Below, piece by piece: positions 18,123 to 28,130 of a stretch of 64,000 nt of DNA. Every line of letters starts with the position of its first letter. Position 1 is the stretch's first letter. The notes beneath the pieces were generated by a model. The model was not told where the DNA came from. It made no database searches and saw only the letters and a list, made by a program, of their open reading frames with translations. Both the position numbers and the translations under genes were made by a program. The DNA comes from Cyanobacterium sp. uoEpiScrs1 (GTDB lineage: Bacteria; Cyanobacteriota; Cyanobacteriia; Cyanobacteriales; Microcystaceae): NCBI RefSeq assembly GCF_947331815.1, contig NZ_OX373462.1, positions 1,723,376-1,787,375 on the forward strand, written 5' to 3'.

Positions 18123-19280
18123 ATGATTAAAATTGCTGTTCCGAAGGAAAGTGAAATAGGAGAATTGCGAGTAGCTCTAGTACCCGATACTGTCGCCCGT
18201 TGTATTAAGTTAGGGTTTGAGGTGTCAGTTCAATCAGGAGCGGGACTCGGAGGTCATTTTACCGATACTGAGTACGCAGAAGCCGGAGCACAAATCGTTA
18301 GTTCTCCAAAACAATTGTGGGGAGAGTCCGATATTCTCCTCAAAGTTGCTCCTCCAGGAGAACAGCATGGAGAAATGGAAATGGACTGGCTTAAATCAGG
18401 ATCTAAGATTATAAGTTTTCTTGATCCACTGGGAAACCCAAGTAAAATCCAAGAATTAGCACAACGTAAAATCACTGCCTTTAGTATGGAGTTGATACCT
18501 CGTACCAGTCGCGCTCAAAGTATGGATGCTCTTTCATCTCAAGCCAATATTGCTGGTTATAAGGCTGCTCTAATCGCTTCGGCTTCTCTCCCTCGATTAT
18601 TTCCAATGATGACAACGGCAGCTGGAACTATTCCTCCTGCTAAGGTTTTAGTGATTGGAGCAGGAGTTGCTGGATTACAAGCAATTGCCACTGCACGTCG
18701 TTTGGGAGCCGTAGTAGAAGCGTTTGATATTCGTCCTACTGTTAAGGAGGAAGTACAAAGTGTTGGAGCTAAATTTGTGGAAATTCCTATACAGGAAAGT
18801 ACTGCCACTACAGGGGGCTATGCTAAAGAAGTTACAGAAAATACCCAAGAACTTATCCGTAAGGTATTGACCGAGCATGTTAAAAAGTCCAATGTAGTGA
18901 TTACTACCGCTCAAGTTCAAGGCAAACGAGCTCCTGTTATTGTTTCCGAAGAAATGGTCGCAGAAATGAAAGTAGGCTCGGTAATTGTCGATATTGCAGC
19001 TGATCGTGGAGGCAACTGTGCCTGTACTGAACCTGGAAAAAATATATGTTACAACGGAGTTCATGTAATTGGACCCTTGAACTTACCATCTAGTCTTCCT
19101 GTTGATGCCAGCCAAGTTTATGCAAAGAATCTTTTAACATTGGTGAAATACTTAGTTAAGGACGGAGTGATGCAGCTTAATTTTGACGATGATATCATCG
19201 ATGGAGCTTGTGTCACCCATGAAGGACAACTGCGTCATCCCAAAGTCAAAGAAGCCCTATTACATTTTGCAAAAGCCTAA
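18123..19280 (+). CDS. pntAA: NAD(P) transhydrogenase subunit alpha part 1 (NAD-binding)
   Basis: The NAD(H)-binding dI domain of proton-translocating transhydrogenase, which drives NADPH formation from NADH with the proton gradient. From ATG 18123 (MIKIAVPKE, 385 aa) it has GAGVAGLQAIATARRLGA for NAD binding and VIVDIAADRGGNC near the C-terminus. The frame is open 45 codons further up (17988), but the family begins at this methionine and GGAAGG lies 6 nt upstream of it. First gene of pntAA-pntAB-pntB, the three-subunit arrangement also seen in Rhodospirillum. Confidence 0.95.
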   Translation: MIKIAVPKESEIGELRVALVPDTVARCIKLGFEVSVQSGAGLGGHFTDTEYAEAGAQIVSSPKQLWGESDILLKVAPPGEQHGEMEMDWLKSGSKIISFLDPLGNPSKIQELAQRKITAFSMELIPRTSRAQSMDALSSQANIAGYKAALIASASLPRLFPMMTTAAGTIPPAKVLVIGAGVAGLQAIATARRLGAVVEAFDIRPTVKEEVQSVGAKFVEIPIQESTATTGGYAKEVTENTQELIRKVLTEHVKKSNVVITTAQVQGKRAPVIVSEEMVAEMKVGSVIVDIAADRGGNCACTEPGKNICYNGVHVIGPLNLPSSLPVDASQVYAKNLLTLVKYLVKDGVMQLNFDDDIIDGACVTHEGQLRHPKVKEALLHFAKA

Positions 19281-19379
19281 GGTCAGTCTGCAAGAAAAGC
19301 AAAAGTCTAGACATATCAAGTTTTGAGTCTTTTGTCCCAACATTATAATCCTTAATTCTGATTAGGAGTGAAATCGTTT

Positions 19380-19667
19380 ATGACAACCGGACTGTTGGTT
19401 GGTTTAGTAGTATTCGTTTTGGCCTCGTTTGTGGGGTTCGAGGTAATTAATAAAGTTCCCCCCACTTTGCATACTCCTCTAATGTCAGGAGCCAATGCAA
19501 TTTCAGGTATTGCCGTTGTTGGAGCATTATTAATTGCTGGACCTAAGGAATGGAATCTTACCGTTATTTTGGGTTTGATTGCAGTTGTCCTCGCTATCAT
19601 TAACGTTGTGGGTGGTTTTTTGGTGACTGATCGTATGTTGCAGATGTTTAAAAAAAAGGGAGCATAG
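19380..19667 (+). CDS. pntAB: NAD(P) transhydrogenase subunit alpha part 2 (membrane)
   Basis: Small membrane subunit (95 aa) carrying the first helices of the proton channel. Hydrophobic spans at GLLVGLVVFVLASFVGFEV, SGIAVVGALLIAG and NLTVILGLIAVVLAIINVVG; HTPLMSGANAISGI is the family signature. A GTG at 19368 is in frame but overlaps the AGGAG ribosome site (19364-19368); the ATG at 19380, 11 nt further on, is the better start. Only 6 nt separate it from pntB, so the genes are surely co-transcribed. Confidence 0.94.
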   Translation: MTTGLLVGLVVFVLASFVGFEVINKVPPTLHTPLMSGANAISGIAVVGALLIAGPKEWNLTVILGLIAVVLAIINVVGGFLVTDRMLQMFKKKGA

Positions 19668-19673
19668 ATAACT

Positions 19674-21104
19674 GTGAACAATACCACCTTATGTAAGGAT
19701 ATTCTGTCAGGATTAACTACTGACATGGAATTGACTTATTTAACTGCCGCCGCCCTATTTATTATTGGGTTGAAACAACTGGGATCTCCGGCAACTGCCC
19801 GTCGGGGCAATATTATTGCTTCTGTGGGAATGCTTCTGGCTATTGTTGCTACCATGATCAATCAATCAGTGGTTAACTATCAAATGATTTTGAGCAGTAT
19901 GGTAATTGGTGCCCTTATTGGAGGGATTACTGCCCAGAAAGTTGCTATGACAGCTATGCCCCAAATGGTAGGTATTTTTAACGGGTTAGGGGGGGCAGCA
20001 AGCGCCTTAGTTGCCGTTGGAGAATTTTGGCGTTTGTTAGAAAATGGAGAAAATATACCTATCGATGCGACTATTGTAGCAATTCTAGGGGTTTTTATTG
20101 GCGGTATTACCCTAACTGGAAGTCTGCTAGCTTTTGGTAAACTACAAGGGCTGGTTAGTGGTTCTCCTATTACTTTCCCATTACAACAGCCATTTAATAT
20201 TCTGTTGTTTCTTGGCTTTATCGTCGGTAGTGTTTATCTATTCTTAGAGCCCACCAATATTCCTATTTTCTTGGGACTAGTAATAGTTTCGCTTATTTTT
20301 GGCGTATTATTTGTTCTCCCCATTGGTGGCGGTGATATGCCTGTGGTTATTTCTCTCTTAAACTCCTTTTCTGGTTTAGCTGCAAGTGCTGCGGGGTTTA
20401 TTTTAATAAACAATATGCTAATCATTGCGGGGGCATTAGTGGGAGCATCAGGGATTATTTTAACGGAAATTATGTGTAAAGCCATGAATCGTTCTCTGTT
20501 AAGCGTTCTTTTCGGTGCATTTGGTGGTAATACAACTACTTTCAGTGGAAATTCGGAGGAAATAACTGATAAGACTGTTCACTCCATCGATCCTGAAGAG
20601 GGAGCAATGATGTTAGGATACGCTCGTTCAGTAGTTATTGTTCCTGGCTATGGAATGGCAGTAGCGCAAGCACAACATACTGTGCGCGAATTGGCTAATC
20701 AACTTGAAAAAATGGGTGTAGAGGTTAAATATGCTATTCATCCTGTTGCCGGAAGAATGCCTGGTCATATGAACGTGTTGTTAGCTGAAGCAAATGTCCC
20801 CTACAATCAACTTTATGACATGGAAGACATTAATCCTGAATTTGATACCACCGATGTTGCCTTGGTAATTGGAGCAAATGATGTGGTTAATCCTGCTGCA
20901 AAAAGCGATCAAGACAGTCCTATCTTTGGAATGCCTATTCTTGAAGTGGATAAAGCTCATCATACTATCGTCATTAAGCGCGGTTTAAGCACTGGGTTTG
21001 CTGGAGTAGATAATCAACTTTTCTACGAAGATAAAACCATGATGCTTTTTGGCAACGCACAAGATATGCTATCCCAGTTAGTTGCTCAAGTAAAGCAACT
21101 ATAA
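19674..21104 (+). CDS. pntB: NAD(P) transhydrogenase subunit beta
   Basis: Carries the remaining membrane helices and the NADP(H)-binding dIII domain. Eight or more hydrophobic spans fill residues 15 to about 270; dIII starts near 300 with VPGYGMAVAQAQHTV and continues with HPVAGRMPGHMNVLLAEA and VIGANDVVNPAA. The start is uncertain: GTG 19674 directly follows pntAB, while ATG 19725 (MELTYLTAAAL) gives an N-terminus closer to the usual family start. A 9-bp hairpin follows 18 nt after the stop and closes the operon. Confidence 0.95.
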   Translation: MNNTTLCKDILSGLTTDMELTYLTAAALFIIGLKQLGSPATARRGNIIASVGMLLAIVATMINQSVVNYQMILSSMVIGALIGGITAQKVAMTAMPQMVGIFNGLGGAASALVAVGEFWRLLENGENIPIDATIVAILGVFIGGITLTGSLLAFGKLQGLVSGSPITFPLQQPFNILLFLGFIVGSVYLFLEPTNIPIFLGLVIVSLIFGVLFVLPIGGGDMPVVISLLNSFSGLAASAAGFILINNMLIIAGALVGASGIILTEIMCKAMNRSLLSVLFGAFGGNTTTFSGNSEEITDKTVHSIDPEEGAMMLGYARSVVIVPGYGMAVAQAQHTVRELANQLEKMGVEVKYAIHPVAGRMPGHMNVLLAEANVPYNQLYDMEDINPEFDTTDVALVIGANDVVNPAAKSDQDSPIFGMPILEVDKAHHTIVIKRGLSTGFAGVDNQLFYEDKTMMLFGNAQDMLSQLVAQVKQL

Positions 21105-21430
21105 ACTGTTTTCATTGTTCGGTGAACAGTTGTTAATTTTGAATTTTGGGACTGTTCACTGTATTTCTGAACCAAGAAATAGTTAATAGGGAACATTAAA
21201 TAAGTTGAAGACAAATACTTAGTGGTAGTTTAACTTCAAGGAATATTAATTATTCCCCATATTTCTTAAAGTTACCAGTTAACTACATTCCCCCTTAAGG
21301 AAGAGGTCATCTTAATTAGTCTAAAATCTATAATTATTATCTTAAAATATATTTCCACAAACCACATTTAGTATGCTGGTTTATTTGACCCGTACCTCAT
21401 AACTTGCAACTAATAATCTCTTCTGAGCAT
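21105..21430. other. Gap between pntB and malic enzyme gene
   Basis: About 325 nt. Apart from the pnt terminator hairpin I see nothing firm; the malic enzyme promoter is probably here. Confidence 0.6.
21122..21159 (+). terminator. Terminator hairpin of the pnt operon
   Basis: GTGAACAGT (21122-21130) pairs exactly with ACTGTTCAC (21151-21159) around 20 nt, starting 18 nt past the pntB stop. The tract after it (TGTATTTCT) is only moderately T-rich. Confidence 0.6.
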
Positions 21431-22822
21431 ATGACAAATCTAAATCCTAATTCAAGTTATAGTCTATCTTTAACCATTGAACTTCCAAACATACCAGGAA
21501 CTCTTTCCAATGTTACTCAGGCAATTGCTGGAGCGGGAGGAAGTTTTGAACAAATTTTTTTAATTAAACATACTCGTACAATCACCCAAAGAGAAATTAC
21601 GGTAGATGCTTCAAGTGAAGGACACGCTGAGGAAATCGTGGCAGCAGTTCGAGAAATTCCTAACGTTAAAATCCTCAAAGTTTCTGATCGCACATTTGAT
21701 CTTCATAGCAAAGGAAAAATTACAGTCACAAGTCGTATTTCTATAAAGTCCAAAGCTGAATTGGCTATGGCATATACTCCAGGAGTCGGACGTATCTGTA
21801 ACGCTATTACCCGTGATTACTCTCAAGTGTTTAATCTAACTATTAAGCAGAACACCGTGGCAGTTGTCACTGATGGGAGCGCTGTCCTAGGATTAGGAAA
21901 TTTAGGTCCAGAAGCTGCTCTTCCTGTCATGGAAGGAAAAGCAATGTTATTTAAAGAATTTGCTGACATTAATGCTTTCCCCATCTGTTTAGCTACACAG
22001 GATACTGAAGAAATTATTGAAACCGTTAAACGTATTATTCCAGTGTTTGGGGGAGTCAATTTAGAAGATATTGCTGCCCCTCGTTGTTTTGAAATTGAAC
22101 GAAGGCTGCGACAAGAATTGGAGGTTCCAATCTTCCATGATGATCAGCATGGAACTGCTATCGTTAGTCTAGCGGCATTAATCAATGCTCTCAAAATAGT
22201 CAAGAAGTCCCTAGAAACAGTACGAATTGTAATTAATGGGGCCGGAGCGGCAGGGATAGCAATCGCAGCTTTATTACGCACTGCCGGAGCTACAACTATT
22301 TTATTATGTGATTCTAAAGGACTTATTTCTCATTCTCGTACTGATTTAACTCCTCAAAAACAGGAATTTGCAGTTGATATCAGTGGTTCTTTAGTAGATG
22401 CTATGCAAGGGGCTGATGTATTCTTGGGCGTGAGTGCACCAGGGGTAGTGACGCCAGAAATGATCAAATCTATGTCCAGTGAACCCATTGTATTTGCTAT
22501 GGCGAACCCCATTCCAGAAATTCAACCAGAATTAGTAAATGATGATGTAGCAGTAATGGCTACTGGACGCAGTGATTACCCCAATCAAATTAACAACGTA
22601 TTAGCTTTCCCTGGAATTTTTCGTGGAGCCTTAGATTCTCACGCTAAAACTATTACTGAGTATATGTGTTTAGAAGCAGCTAAAGCAATTGCATCCCTAG
22701 TAAATACTAGTCAACTTGAGCGTGAATATATTATTCCCTCGGTGTTTGATGAAAGAGTTTGCCAAGCAGTTGCAAAGGCAGTTTGTCGTGCAGCTCGTCA
22801 GGATAAGATAATTTCTGAATAA
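21431..22822 (+). CDS. NAD(P)-dependent malic enzyme with N-terminal ACT domain
   Basis: Oxidatively decarboxylates malate to pyruvate, yielding NAD(P)H and CO2. From ATG 21431 (463 aa) residues about 10-85 form an ACT regulatory domain (SLTIELPNIPGTLSNVTQAI). The malic N-terminal domain follows with MAYTPGVGRIC, TDGSAVLGLGNLGPEAALPV and FHDDQHGTA, then the Rossmann domain with NGAGAAGIA and ANPIPEIQPE. The frame opens 9 codons earlier, but the internal ATG gives the usual N-terminus. ACT-containing malic enzymes are common in cyanobacteria; coenzyme preference cannot be read reliably here. It sits directly downstream of the transhydrogenase operon. Confidence 0.94.
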   Translation: MTNLNPNSSYSLSLTIELPNIPGTLSNVTQAIAGAGGSFEQIFLIKHTRTITQREITVDASSEGHAEEIVAAVREIPNVKILKVSDRTFDLHSKGKITVTSRISIKSKAELAMAYTPGVGRICNAITRDYSQVFNLTIKQNTVAVVTDGSAVLGLGNLGPEAALPVMEGKAMLFKEFADINAFPICLATQDTEEIIETVKRIIPVFGGVNLEDIAAPRCFEIERRLRQELEVPIFHDDQHGTAIVSLAALINALKIVKKSLETVRIVINGAGAAGIAIAALLRTAGATTILLCDSKGLISHSRTDLTPQKQEFAVDISGSLVDAMQGADVFLGVSAPGVVTPEMIKSMSSEPIVFAMANPIPEIQPELVNDDVAVMATGRSDYPNQINNVLAFPGIFRGALDSHAKTITEYMCLEAAKAIASLVNTSQLEREYIIPSVFDERVCQAVAKAVCRAARQDKIISE

Positions 22823-22835
22823 TTATTGAAAAATG

Positions 22836-22867
22836 TAGGGGATAATTACAATATTCGGTTTCCCCTA
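22836..22867 (+). terminator. Hairpin after the malic enzyme gene
   Basis: TAGGGGA (22836-22842) pairs with TCCCCTA (22861-22867), beginning 14 nt after the stop. The following tract is only weakly T-rich. Confidence 0.55.
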
Positions 22868-22988
22868 TAGCTTAGGGTTGTTTTGCTTCATTTTAGTAGT
22901 TATTTTTATAAAATTACCGAAATTATGGAAATTTAATATATTAAAAGCATAGGCAAACCCTATTGGACTTAATTGAAGAACTTGCTGC

Positions 22989-23026
22989 AGATATAACTGT
23001 CATCATTAGATATAACTGTTATCATT
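22989..23026. repeat. Two tandem 19-bp units
   Basis: AGATATAACTGTCATCATT is followed at once by AGATATAACTGTTATCATT (one mismatch). A recent slippage-type duplication in non-coding DNA. Confidence 0.8.
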
Positions 23027-23876
23027 ATATTCTTGATAATGACTCTTATTGTATATTTATTTTTATTATCTTTTAAGATACTATTTATATTTTAGTGCAA
23101 CTATATTTAAAACATAAGTGTTGGGTATTTTAAGCTAAATTAAGGGTAGTGAATAGTTACTATCCTAGGTAACTATTAGAATCAAGACTAAAAGAATTAT
23201 TTATAATCAAATATATAGAATATTAACTTACTTTTTTAACTAATACTTTAATCACCCTAATGTTCAATATTAAGAGTTTTATTAAGTTGATCATAAACTG
23301 TTTTAATAGAAATATACTAGATTAATTAATCTTGTTGATTTAAATCTAGAATGCCGATATTTTTTGATATTTAAAACACATAGCAATCTATTTAAAAACT
23401 GTTAAATTATTGAGTGTACTGTTTTATTTTAAAAAATGTTAATATATAGTTGTATAGACTAACTTAGTAGTAAACATGCTAATTTTTCTAAATATTTATT
23501 AGGAAGTATAGATTTAATTATAAAAGTTTTTAATTACTCAGCAATGATTATTATTTCAATAAAATCATAAATATATTTATAGATCGAAATTAACTATAAA
23601 GAAATATAAACAGTAATAGTTTTTATCGTTTTTATAGTTTATGTTTATTAACATAAAGTTCTTTATATCTAAATAAATAACACAAAACTCAATTGAATGT
23701 GAGATAAAGTCATCTATCATTCATTGTGGGGATAAAATAAAATACAATTAGAGATTAACTTATTACTGTCGATATACTAGTCCGTATTAAGAATTCTTAT
23801 AAAATTGATAAATATGAGAGTAGACAAAAAACGATAATACATCAACAATGTTCAATAAACCATTAAGCATACGATT

Positions 23877-24650
23877 ATGACATGTCATGATATTCCAGAG
23901 GCTTTGAGAGAAACTTCTACCAGTAAAGTCAAGATACGATCAAAACAAAAACTTTTAACACAAGGTATCCTGGGGACAGGAATTGCCCTAATTTTAGGAG
24001 GAGTTTTCTTTATGCGTCTAATATTATCGCCATCAACTACATCCTCGCCCTCTTTAACTTCTGTTAAGATTTCTTCTTCTCCTACATCGATTCCGGTAGT
24101 CAATTCTTCTTCCGAGCCATTAGAAAATGTTTTTGGACATTTAGAATATAAACAGGCTCCTATATCAACATTAAAAGCAGTTACTTCTGATGGACGTATT
24201 AGATTACGCCGTAATGCAGCCGAGCGATTTATGGAGATGCAAAAGGCAGCGCAATATCAAGGAGTTATTTTGATTCCTATTTCAGGATTTAGAACAATTT
24301 CTGAACAAAATCACTTATTTTTTGAAATTCAACGACAAAGGAACCAAAATCCTAGTAAACGTGCTGAAGTAAGTGCACCCCCCAACTATAGTGAGCATCA
24401 TACTGGATATGCAGTAGATATTGGCGATGCTAAAACTCCTGCTACCCATTTAAGCCTCAATTTTGAGGAAACAACCGCTTTTAGCTGGCTAAAAAATAAT
24501 GCTGCTAAGTACAGTTTTGAGTTATCTTTTCCACCAAATAATCCCCAAGGTATTAGTTATGAACCCTGGCACTGGCGGTATGTGGGAGATCAGGAAAGTC
24601 TAGAGACTTTTTACAAAGCTAGAAAGTTACAAAAAATTCCTTCTAACTAA
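23877..24650 (+). CDS. D-alanyl-D-alanine carboxypeptidase, VanY/M15B family
   Basis: Zinc peptidase that removes the terminal D-Ala from peptidoglycan stem peptides. A single membrane anchor (about 28-50) follows a short basic N-terminus, then a Ser/Pro-rich linker (52-82), then the catalytic domain. Zinc and catalytic residues are in SEHHTGYAVD (His174, Asp181) and EPWHW (His232), matching SxHxxGxAxD and the C-terminal WH motif. Length 257 is normal. Only 12 nt separate it from the SWIM protein gene, suggesting co-transcription. Confidence 0.92.
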   Translation: MTCHDIPEALRETSTSKVKIRSKQKLLTQGILGTGIALILGGVFFMRLILSPSTTSSPSLTSVKISSSPTSIPVVNSSSEPLENVFGHLEYKQAPISTLKAVTSDGRIRLRRNAAERFMEMQKAAQYQGVILIPISGFRTISEQNHLFFEIQRQRNQNPSKRAEVSAPPNYSEHHTGYAVDIGDAKTPATHLSLNFEETTAFSWLKNNAAKYSFELSFPPNNPQGISYEPWHWRYVGDQESLETFYKARKLQKIPSN

Positions 24651-24662
24651 AAGATAAAAAAT

Positions 24663-25526
24663 ATGAATAATCGTAGTTTATCAGACAATAATACTGATTT
24701 TTATAGAAAAGAATGGTGGGTAGAACGTTGGTTAGAATTGCTAGATTCTTATAGATTTAAAAAGCGATTAGAACGGGCAAGAATTTATGCAAGAGAAGGA
24801 AATATTTTAAGTATTAAATTTCAAAATACTAAAGTATTTGCAAAAGTGCAGGGTAGTGATATTAATCCATATCAAGTGTCACTTTCATTGGTTCCTTTTA
24901 CTGACAAAGATTGGGATTATATTGTTGAAAGTTTATCTGAAAAAGCAATTTTTTCAGCCCAATTATTAGCCGGAAAAATGCCAGAAGATATCGAGGAAGT
25001 TTTTATTAAAAATGGACTTAGCATCTTTCCTTTTGCCTTATCTGATATTAATTCTTCTTGTAGTTGTCCAGACAAAGCCAATCCTTGTAAACATATTGGG
25101 GCAGTTTATTATCAATTAGCTGAATATCTTAGTGAAGATCCTTTTACCATCTTTAAATTAAGAGGACGAACACAAGAGCAAATTCTTGACGCTTTACGTC
25201 AATTACGTATTCAGAAACTTAGTCAACAAAAATTTAAAAACCTAACGCAAAATCAAAATAACTTAGTGGGAATCATAGACAAATCAAATCGTCAAGTAGA
25301 AGAATCTAAAACCTTAGATCTTACTAAATTTTGGCGGTATAAAGAAGGATTAGATCCATCGCTAATCGTTATTACTCCTCCATCTGATGATCAAACAGTG
25401 TTAGATATCTTAGGAAGAATTACATTAACTTATGAAGAAGCACGAATTGCACAACAGTATCTACAGCAAGTTTATAGAAAAATAAGTCAATATGCAGTAA
25501 TGGAAGCATTGAATAGGGAAAGCTGA
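24663..25526 (+). CDS. SWIM zinc-finger protein
   Basis: A SWIM finger with Cys133, Cys135, Cys142 and His144 (SCSCPDKANPCKH) sits in the middle of 287 residues. The N-terminal region begins with an aromatic patch (WWVERWLELL). In bacteria such proteins are often encoded beside SNF2-type helicases and are thought to act with them on DNA. Here the downstream DNA is empty for almost 1 kb, so the helicase, if it was adjacent, is gone. Molecular role unproven. A perfect hairpin follows about 96 nt after the stop. Confidence 0.88.
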   Translation: MNNRSLSDNNTDFYRKEWWVERWLELLDSYRFKKRLERARIYAREGNILSIKFQNTKVFAKVQGSDINPYQVSLSLVPFTDKDWDYIVESLSEKAIFSAQLLAGKMPEDIEEVFIKNGLSIFPFALSDINSSCSCPDKANPCKHIGAVYYQLAEYLSEDPFTIFKLRGRTQEQILDALRQLRIQKLSQQKFKNLTQNQNNLVGIIDKSNRQVEESKTLDLTKFWRYKEGLDPSLIVITPPSDDQTVLDILGRITLTYEEARIAQQYLQQVYRKISQYAVMEALNRES

Positions 25527-26497
25527 ATATAGATAGCAGTTTACAAACTGATCAGGTAAAATACTTGTTTTTTAACATAAACAACTAATAATATATAGTA
25601 CTTATCACAAAAATAAAAAAATTACTCAAACTATTCAAAATAGTTTGAGTAAAATATTTTAAATGTTTATAATTTATAGATAATCTAGAATAGAAAAATA
25701 ATTGAATATAGTAAAAAAATATTAAATTATAATTTATAGGCGCTTCTTAGATTTATGACGGTTAATAACCAAGAGAGCCGGTAGGTTTAGTCTAATATTT
25801 TAATGATAAAAATACTGTATTTTTTTGATTTTAATGATCAATAATATATTCTAATCTATTCAATGTATGCAGAAAATGTACAAAATATTACTAATATTAT
25901 TTTATTTAGCTTAAATACAAAAATAATAAAATATAAAAATTTAGCAAATGTCATTGTAACTTAAGCTAAAGACAATCAGATAAAAACTAGATATCAGCTT
26001 AACTTGAATATCTCCCGATAATGAGAATCTTACGAAAAATCTGTAACTATACATTAGTTTAACTTTATCAGAATCTTCTGTTTTATCCTAATGCTCAGAT
26101 AATAAGTATTATTTATGAAGAAAGTTACAGCAAAAAACTTAAATAATTTGTTTTAATTAATAGCGTAATAGTCTAAGAAGATTTTTATTTATTTACCTGA
26201 GATTTAGGGTTAAGTATTTTTTAGTTGTCATTCTTAATAGTTTTATGGATAAGGATATTATCAAAAGTAGGTGCATTAAATAGTTAGTCTAAATTTGGAT
26301 ACTAATATATTTCTATCTTAGTATTACCAGCAATTCTATTATACTTACTATGTAAACATATTATGTTTTTATAAAATTTACTATATCTTTAATCAAAGTA
26401 AATTAGAATAGAAAGAAATCAAAAACTATTACTTATTAGTAAAATTTAATCCATAGATATTTTTTGTTTTTTTTTAAAAAAGTTTATAATCAACTCA
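25527..26497. other. Gene-free stretch, SWIM gene to DUF815 gene
   Basis: About 970 nt of very AT-rich DNA. Only the hairpin at 25622-25652 stands out. Confidence 0.65.
25622..25660 (+). terminator. Terminator after the SWIM gene
   Basis: TTACTCAAACTATT (25622-25635) pairs exactly with AATAGTTTGAGTAA (25639-25652) over a 3-nt loop, then AATATTTT. A run of seven A residues lies just before it, so it could also act on the other strand. Confidence 0.65.
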
Positions 26498-27781
26498 ATG
26501 AATCAATTTAACTCGCTTAATTATTTTCTCTACACAAAAATATCGTCTCTACTTCTTTATCAATCAGTTTTTGAAAGTGAAGTTAGTCAAACTTTTATTT
26601 CCCTGTTAGATACCTTATGTGTTAAAAATAAAAACACCTTAGGTCTAGAGCCTTTAAAATCCTATGGATTTTTTTTTAAAGCTTTAGCAAAAACTGGTAA
26701 AAGCTGGCAAGATTACTTAATTAATGAAATTTTACTTAATGAAAATCCTTTCAGCAAGCAGGTACAATCAATTGCTTTTAAGGAACTACCTCAATCTCTG
26801 ATTAATGCAGTTAAACATGATCTAAAGATTTTGCAGATTATTTCCGATTGTACAACTAAACAAATTGCTGAATTGGTAAAAAGCTCTACATTAATAGACT
26901 ATCTTCCTTTGGATTGGGAAGTAAAAAGTATTGATAACACTTTCTTACATCGATCTAATGATTGGCAAAATACAATAGAAGAATTAGCTAATTATTATTG
27001 CCAACAAGGAACAGGTATTCATACTAAATATAAGGCGTTAAAATGGAAAGAAAAACAATTAATAGGAATTAAAAATCCAGATCCGATTAACTTAACTGAA
27101 ATCGTTGGCTATGATCTACAAAAAGAGACGCTAATTAAAAATACAGAAATTCTACTAGCTGGACATACTGCTCTTAATATTTTATTATATGGAAGTCGAG
27201 GATCTGGTAAGTCATCCTTGGTTAAAGGATTACTTACCAGATATAGTGATCAGGGGTTGAGATTAGTAGAAGTAAGTAAACATCAATTAAGTAACTTACC
27301 TTTAATATCTAATAAATTACGAGATTGTCCTCAGAAATTTATTATTTTTGTCGATGATTTATCTTTTGAAGAACACGACGATTCTTTCAAATCATTAAAG
27401 GTTGTCTTAGAAGGAAGTTTAACTGCTAGAGCAAACAATGTTGTAGTTTATGCTACTTCTAATAGGAAACACTTAATCAAAGAATTCTTTAGTGATCGTC
27501 CCCAACCTAGTGAATATGACGAAGTCCATGTTTGGGATACTATGCAAGAGAAATTATCTTTTAGTGATCGCTTTGGTTTAACCTTAACTTTTCAACCGGC
27601 AAATCAAGAGAAGTATCTTATGATTGTTAACCATCTAGCCCAACAAGTACAACTAAACTTACCTCAAAAAGAATTGGAATTTAGGGCAAAACAATGGGCA
27701 ATTAAGCACAATGGACTTTCAGGAAGGACTGCCCGACAATTTATCTATTTTTTACAAGGAGAATTAAAGATTAATAATTAA
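26498..27781 (+). CDS. DUF815 family AAA-type ATPase
   Basis: ATP-binding protein of unknown cellular role. Walker A GSRGSGKSS at 232-240, Walker B IIFVDDLSF near 282-290, and a sensor-like VVVYATSNRKHL. NLTEIVGYDLQKETLIKNT and FSDRFGLTLTF are characteristic DUF815 blocks. The helical N-terminal half (1-190) is less conserved. Length 427 is normal. It stands alone with about 1 kb empty upstream and 2 kb empty downstream. The family is widespread in bacteria but without an assigned substrate. Confidence 0.88.
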   Translation: MNQFNSLNYFLYTKISSLLLYQSVFESEVSQTFISLLDTLCVKNKNTLGLEPLKSYGFFFKALAKTGKSWQDYLINEILLNENPFSKQVQSIAFKELPQSLINAVKHDLKILQIISDCTTKQIAELVKSSTLIDYLPLDWEVKSIDNTFLHRSNDWQNTIEELANYYCQQGTGIHTKYKALKWKEKQLIGIKNPDPINLTEIVGYDLQKETLIKNTEILLAGHTALNILLYGSRGSGKSSLVKGLLTRYSDQGLRLVEVSKHQLSNLPLISNKLRDCPQKFIIFVDDLSFEEHDDSFKSLKVVLEGSLTARANNVVVYATSNRKHLIKEFFSDRPQPSEYDEVHVWDTMQEKLSFSDRFGLTLTFQPANQEKYLMIVNHLAQQVQLNLPQKELEFRAKQWAIKHNGLSGRTARQFIYFLQGELKINN

Positions 27782-28098
27782 TGTCATTAAACAAGTAATT
27801 GCCAATTTACATAGTGTCTAAATCCATTTTTCTAGTTTTAATAAAAACTGTGGTAGCAATCTTCAAATTTGTATATAGTGCTCTATGTACTATCTAGTTA
27901 GCATAAAAATCAATACTAATTTATTAAACGAGAAAATATAATTTTTACTTAAATAATCTTATTGTTTGTTAAATTGCTTATTAGGAGTAACCCCAATTTA
28001 AATTTAATCAACGATTAGAGAAACTGTTTACTAACTGGTTTGTATTAGAATTAAATGTATCTAATTACGATTTTATAAAACTGGAAGTAATATATTAT

Positions 28099-28130
28099 GG
28101 TCTATCCTAATGTTAGGTATAGACCTATTT
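28099..28130 (+). repeat. Orphan terminator-like hairpin
   Basis: GGTCTAT-CCTAA pairs with TTAGG-T-ATAGACC (one bulged T) over a 2-nt loop, followed by TATTTT. It lies 318 nt beyond the nearest upstream gene. Confidence 0.55.

Larger units (their letters stand above)
22823..23876. other. Gene-free stretch with a 19-bp tandem repeat
   Basis: About 1.05 kb. Contains the malic enzyme terminator and the tandem repeat at 22989-23026. Just before the repeat a short patch reads DLIEELAADITVII on the plus strand, possibly a gene relic. The remainder is strongly AT-rich. Confidence 0.55.

Noticed and set aside
18675..19064. 129-residue minus-strand frame inside pntAA
   Set aside because: Lies wholly over a conserved gene whose motifs are intact; reverse-phase shadow with no family resemblance.
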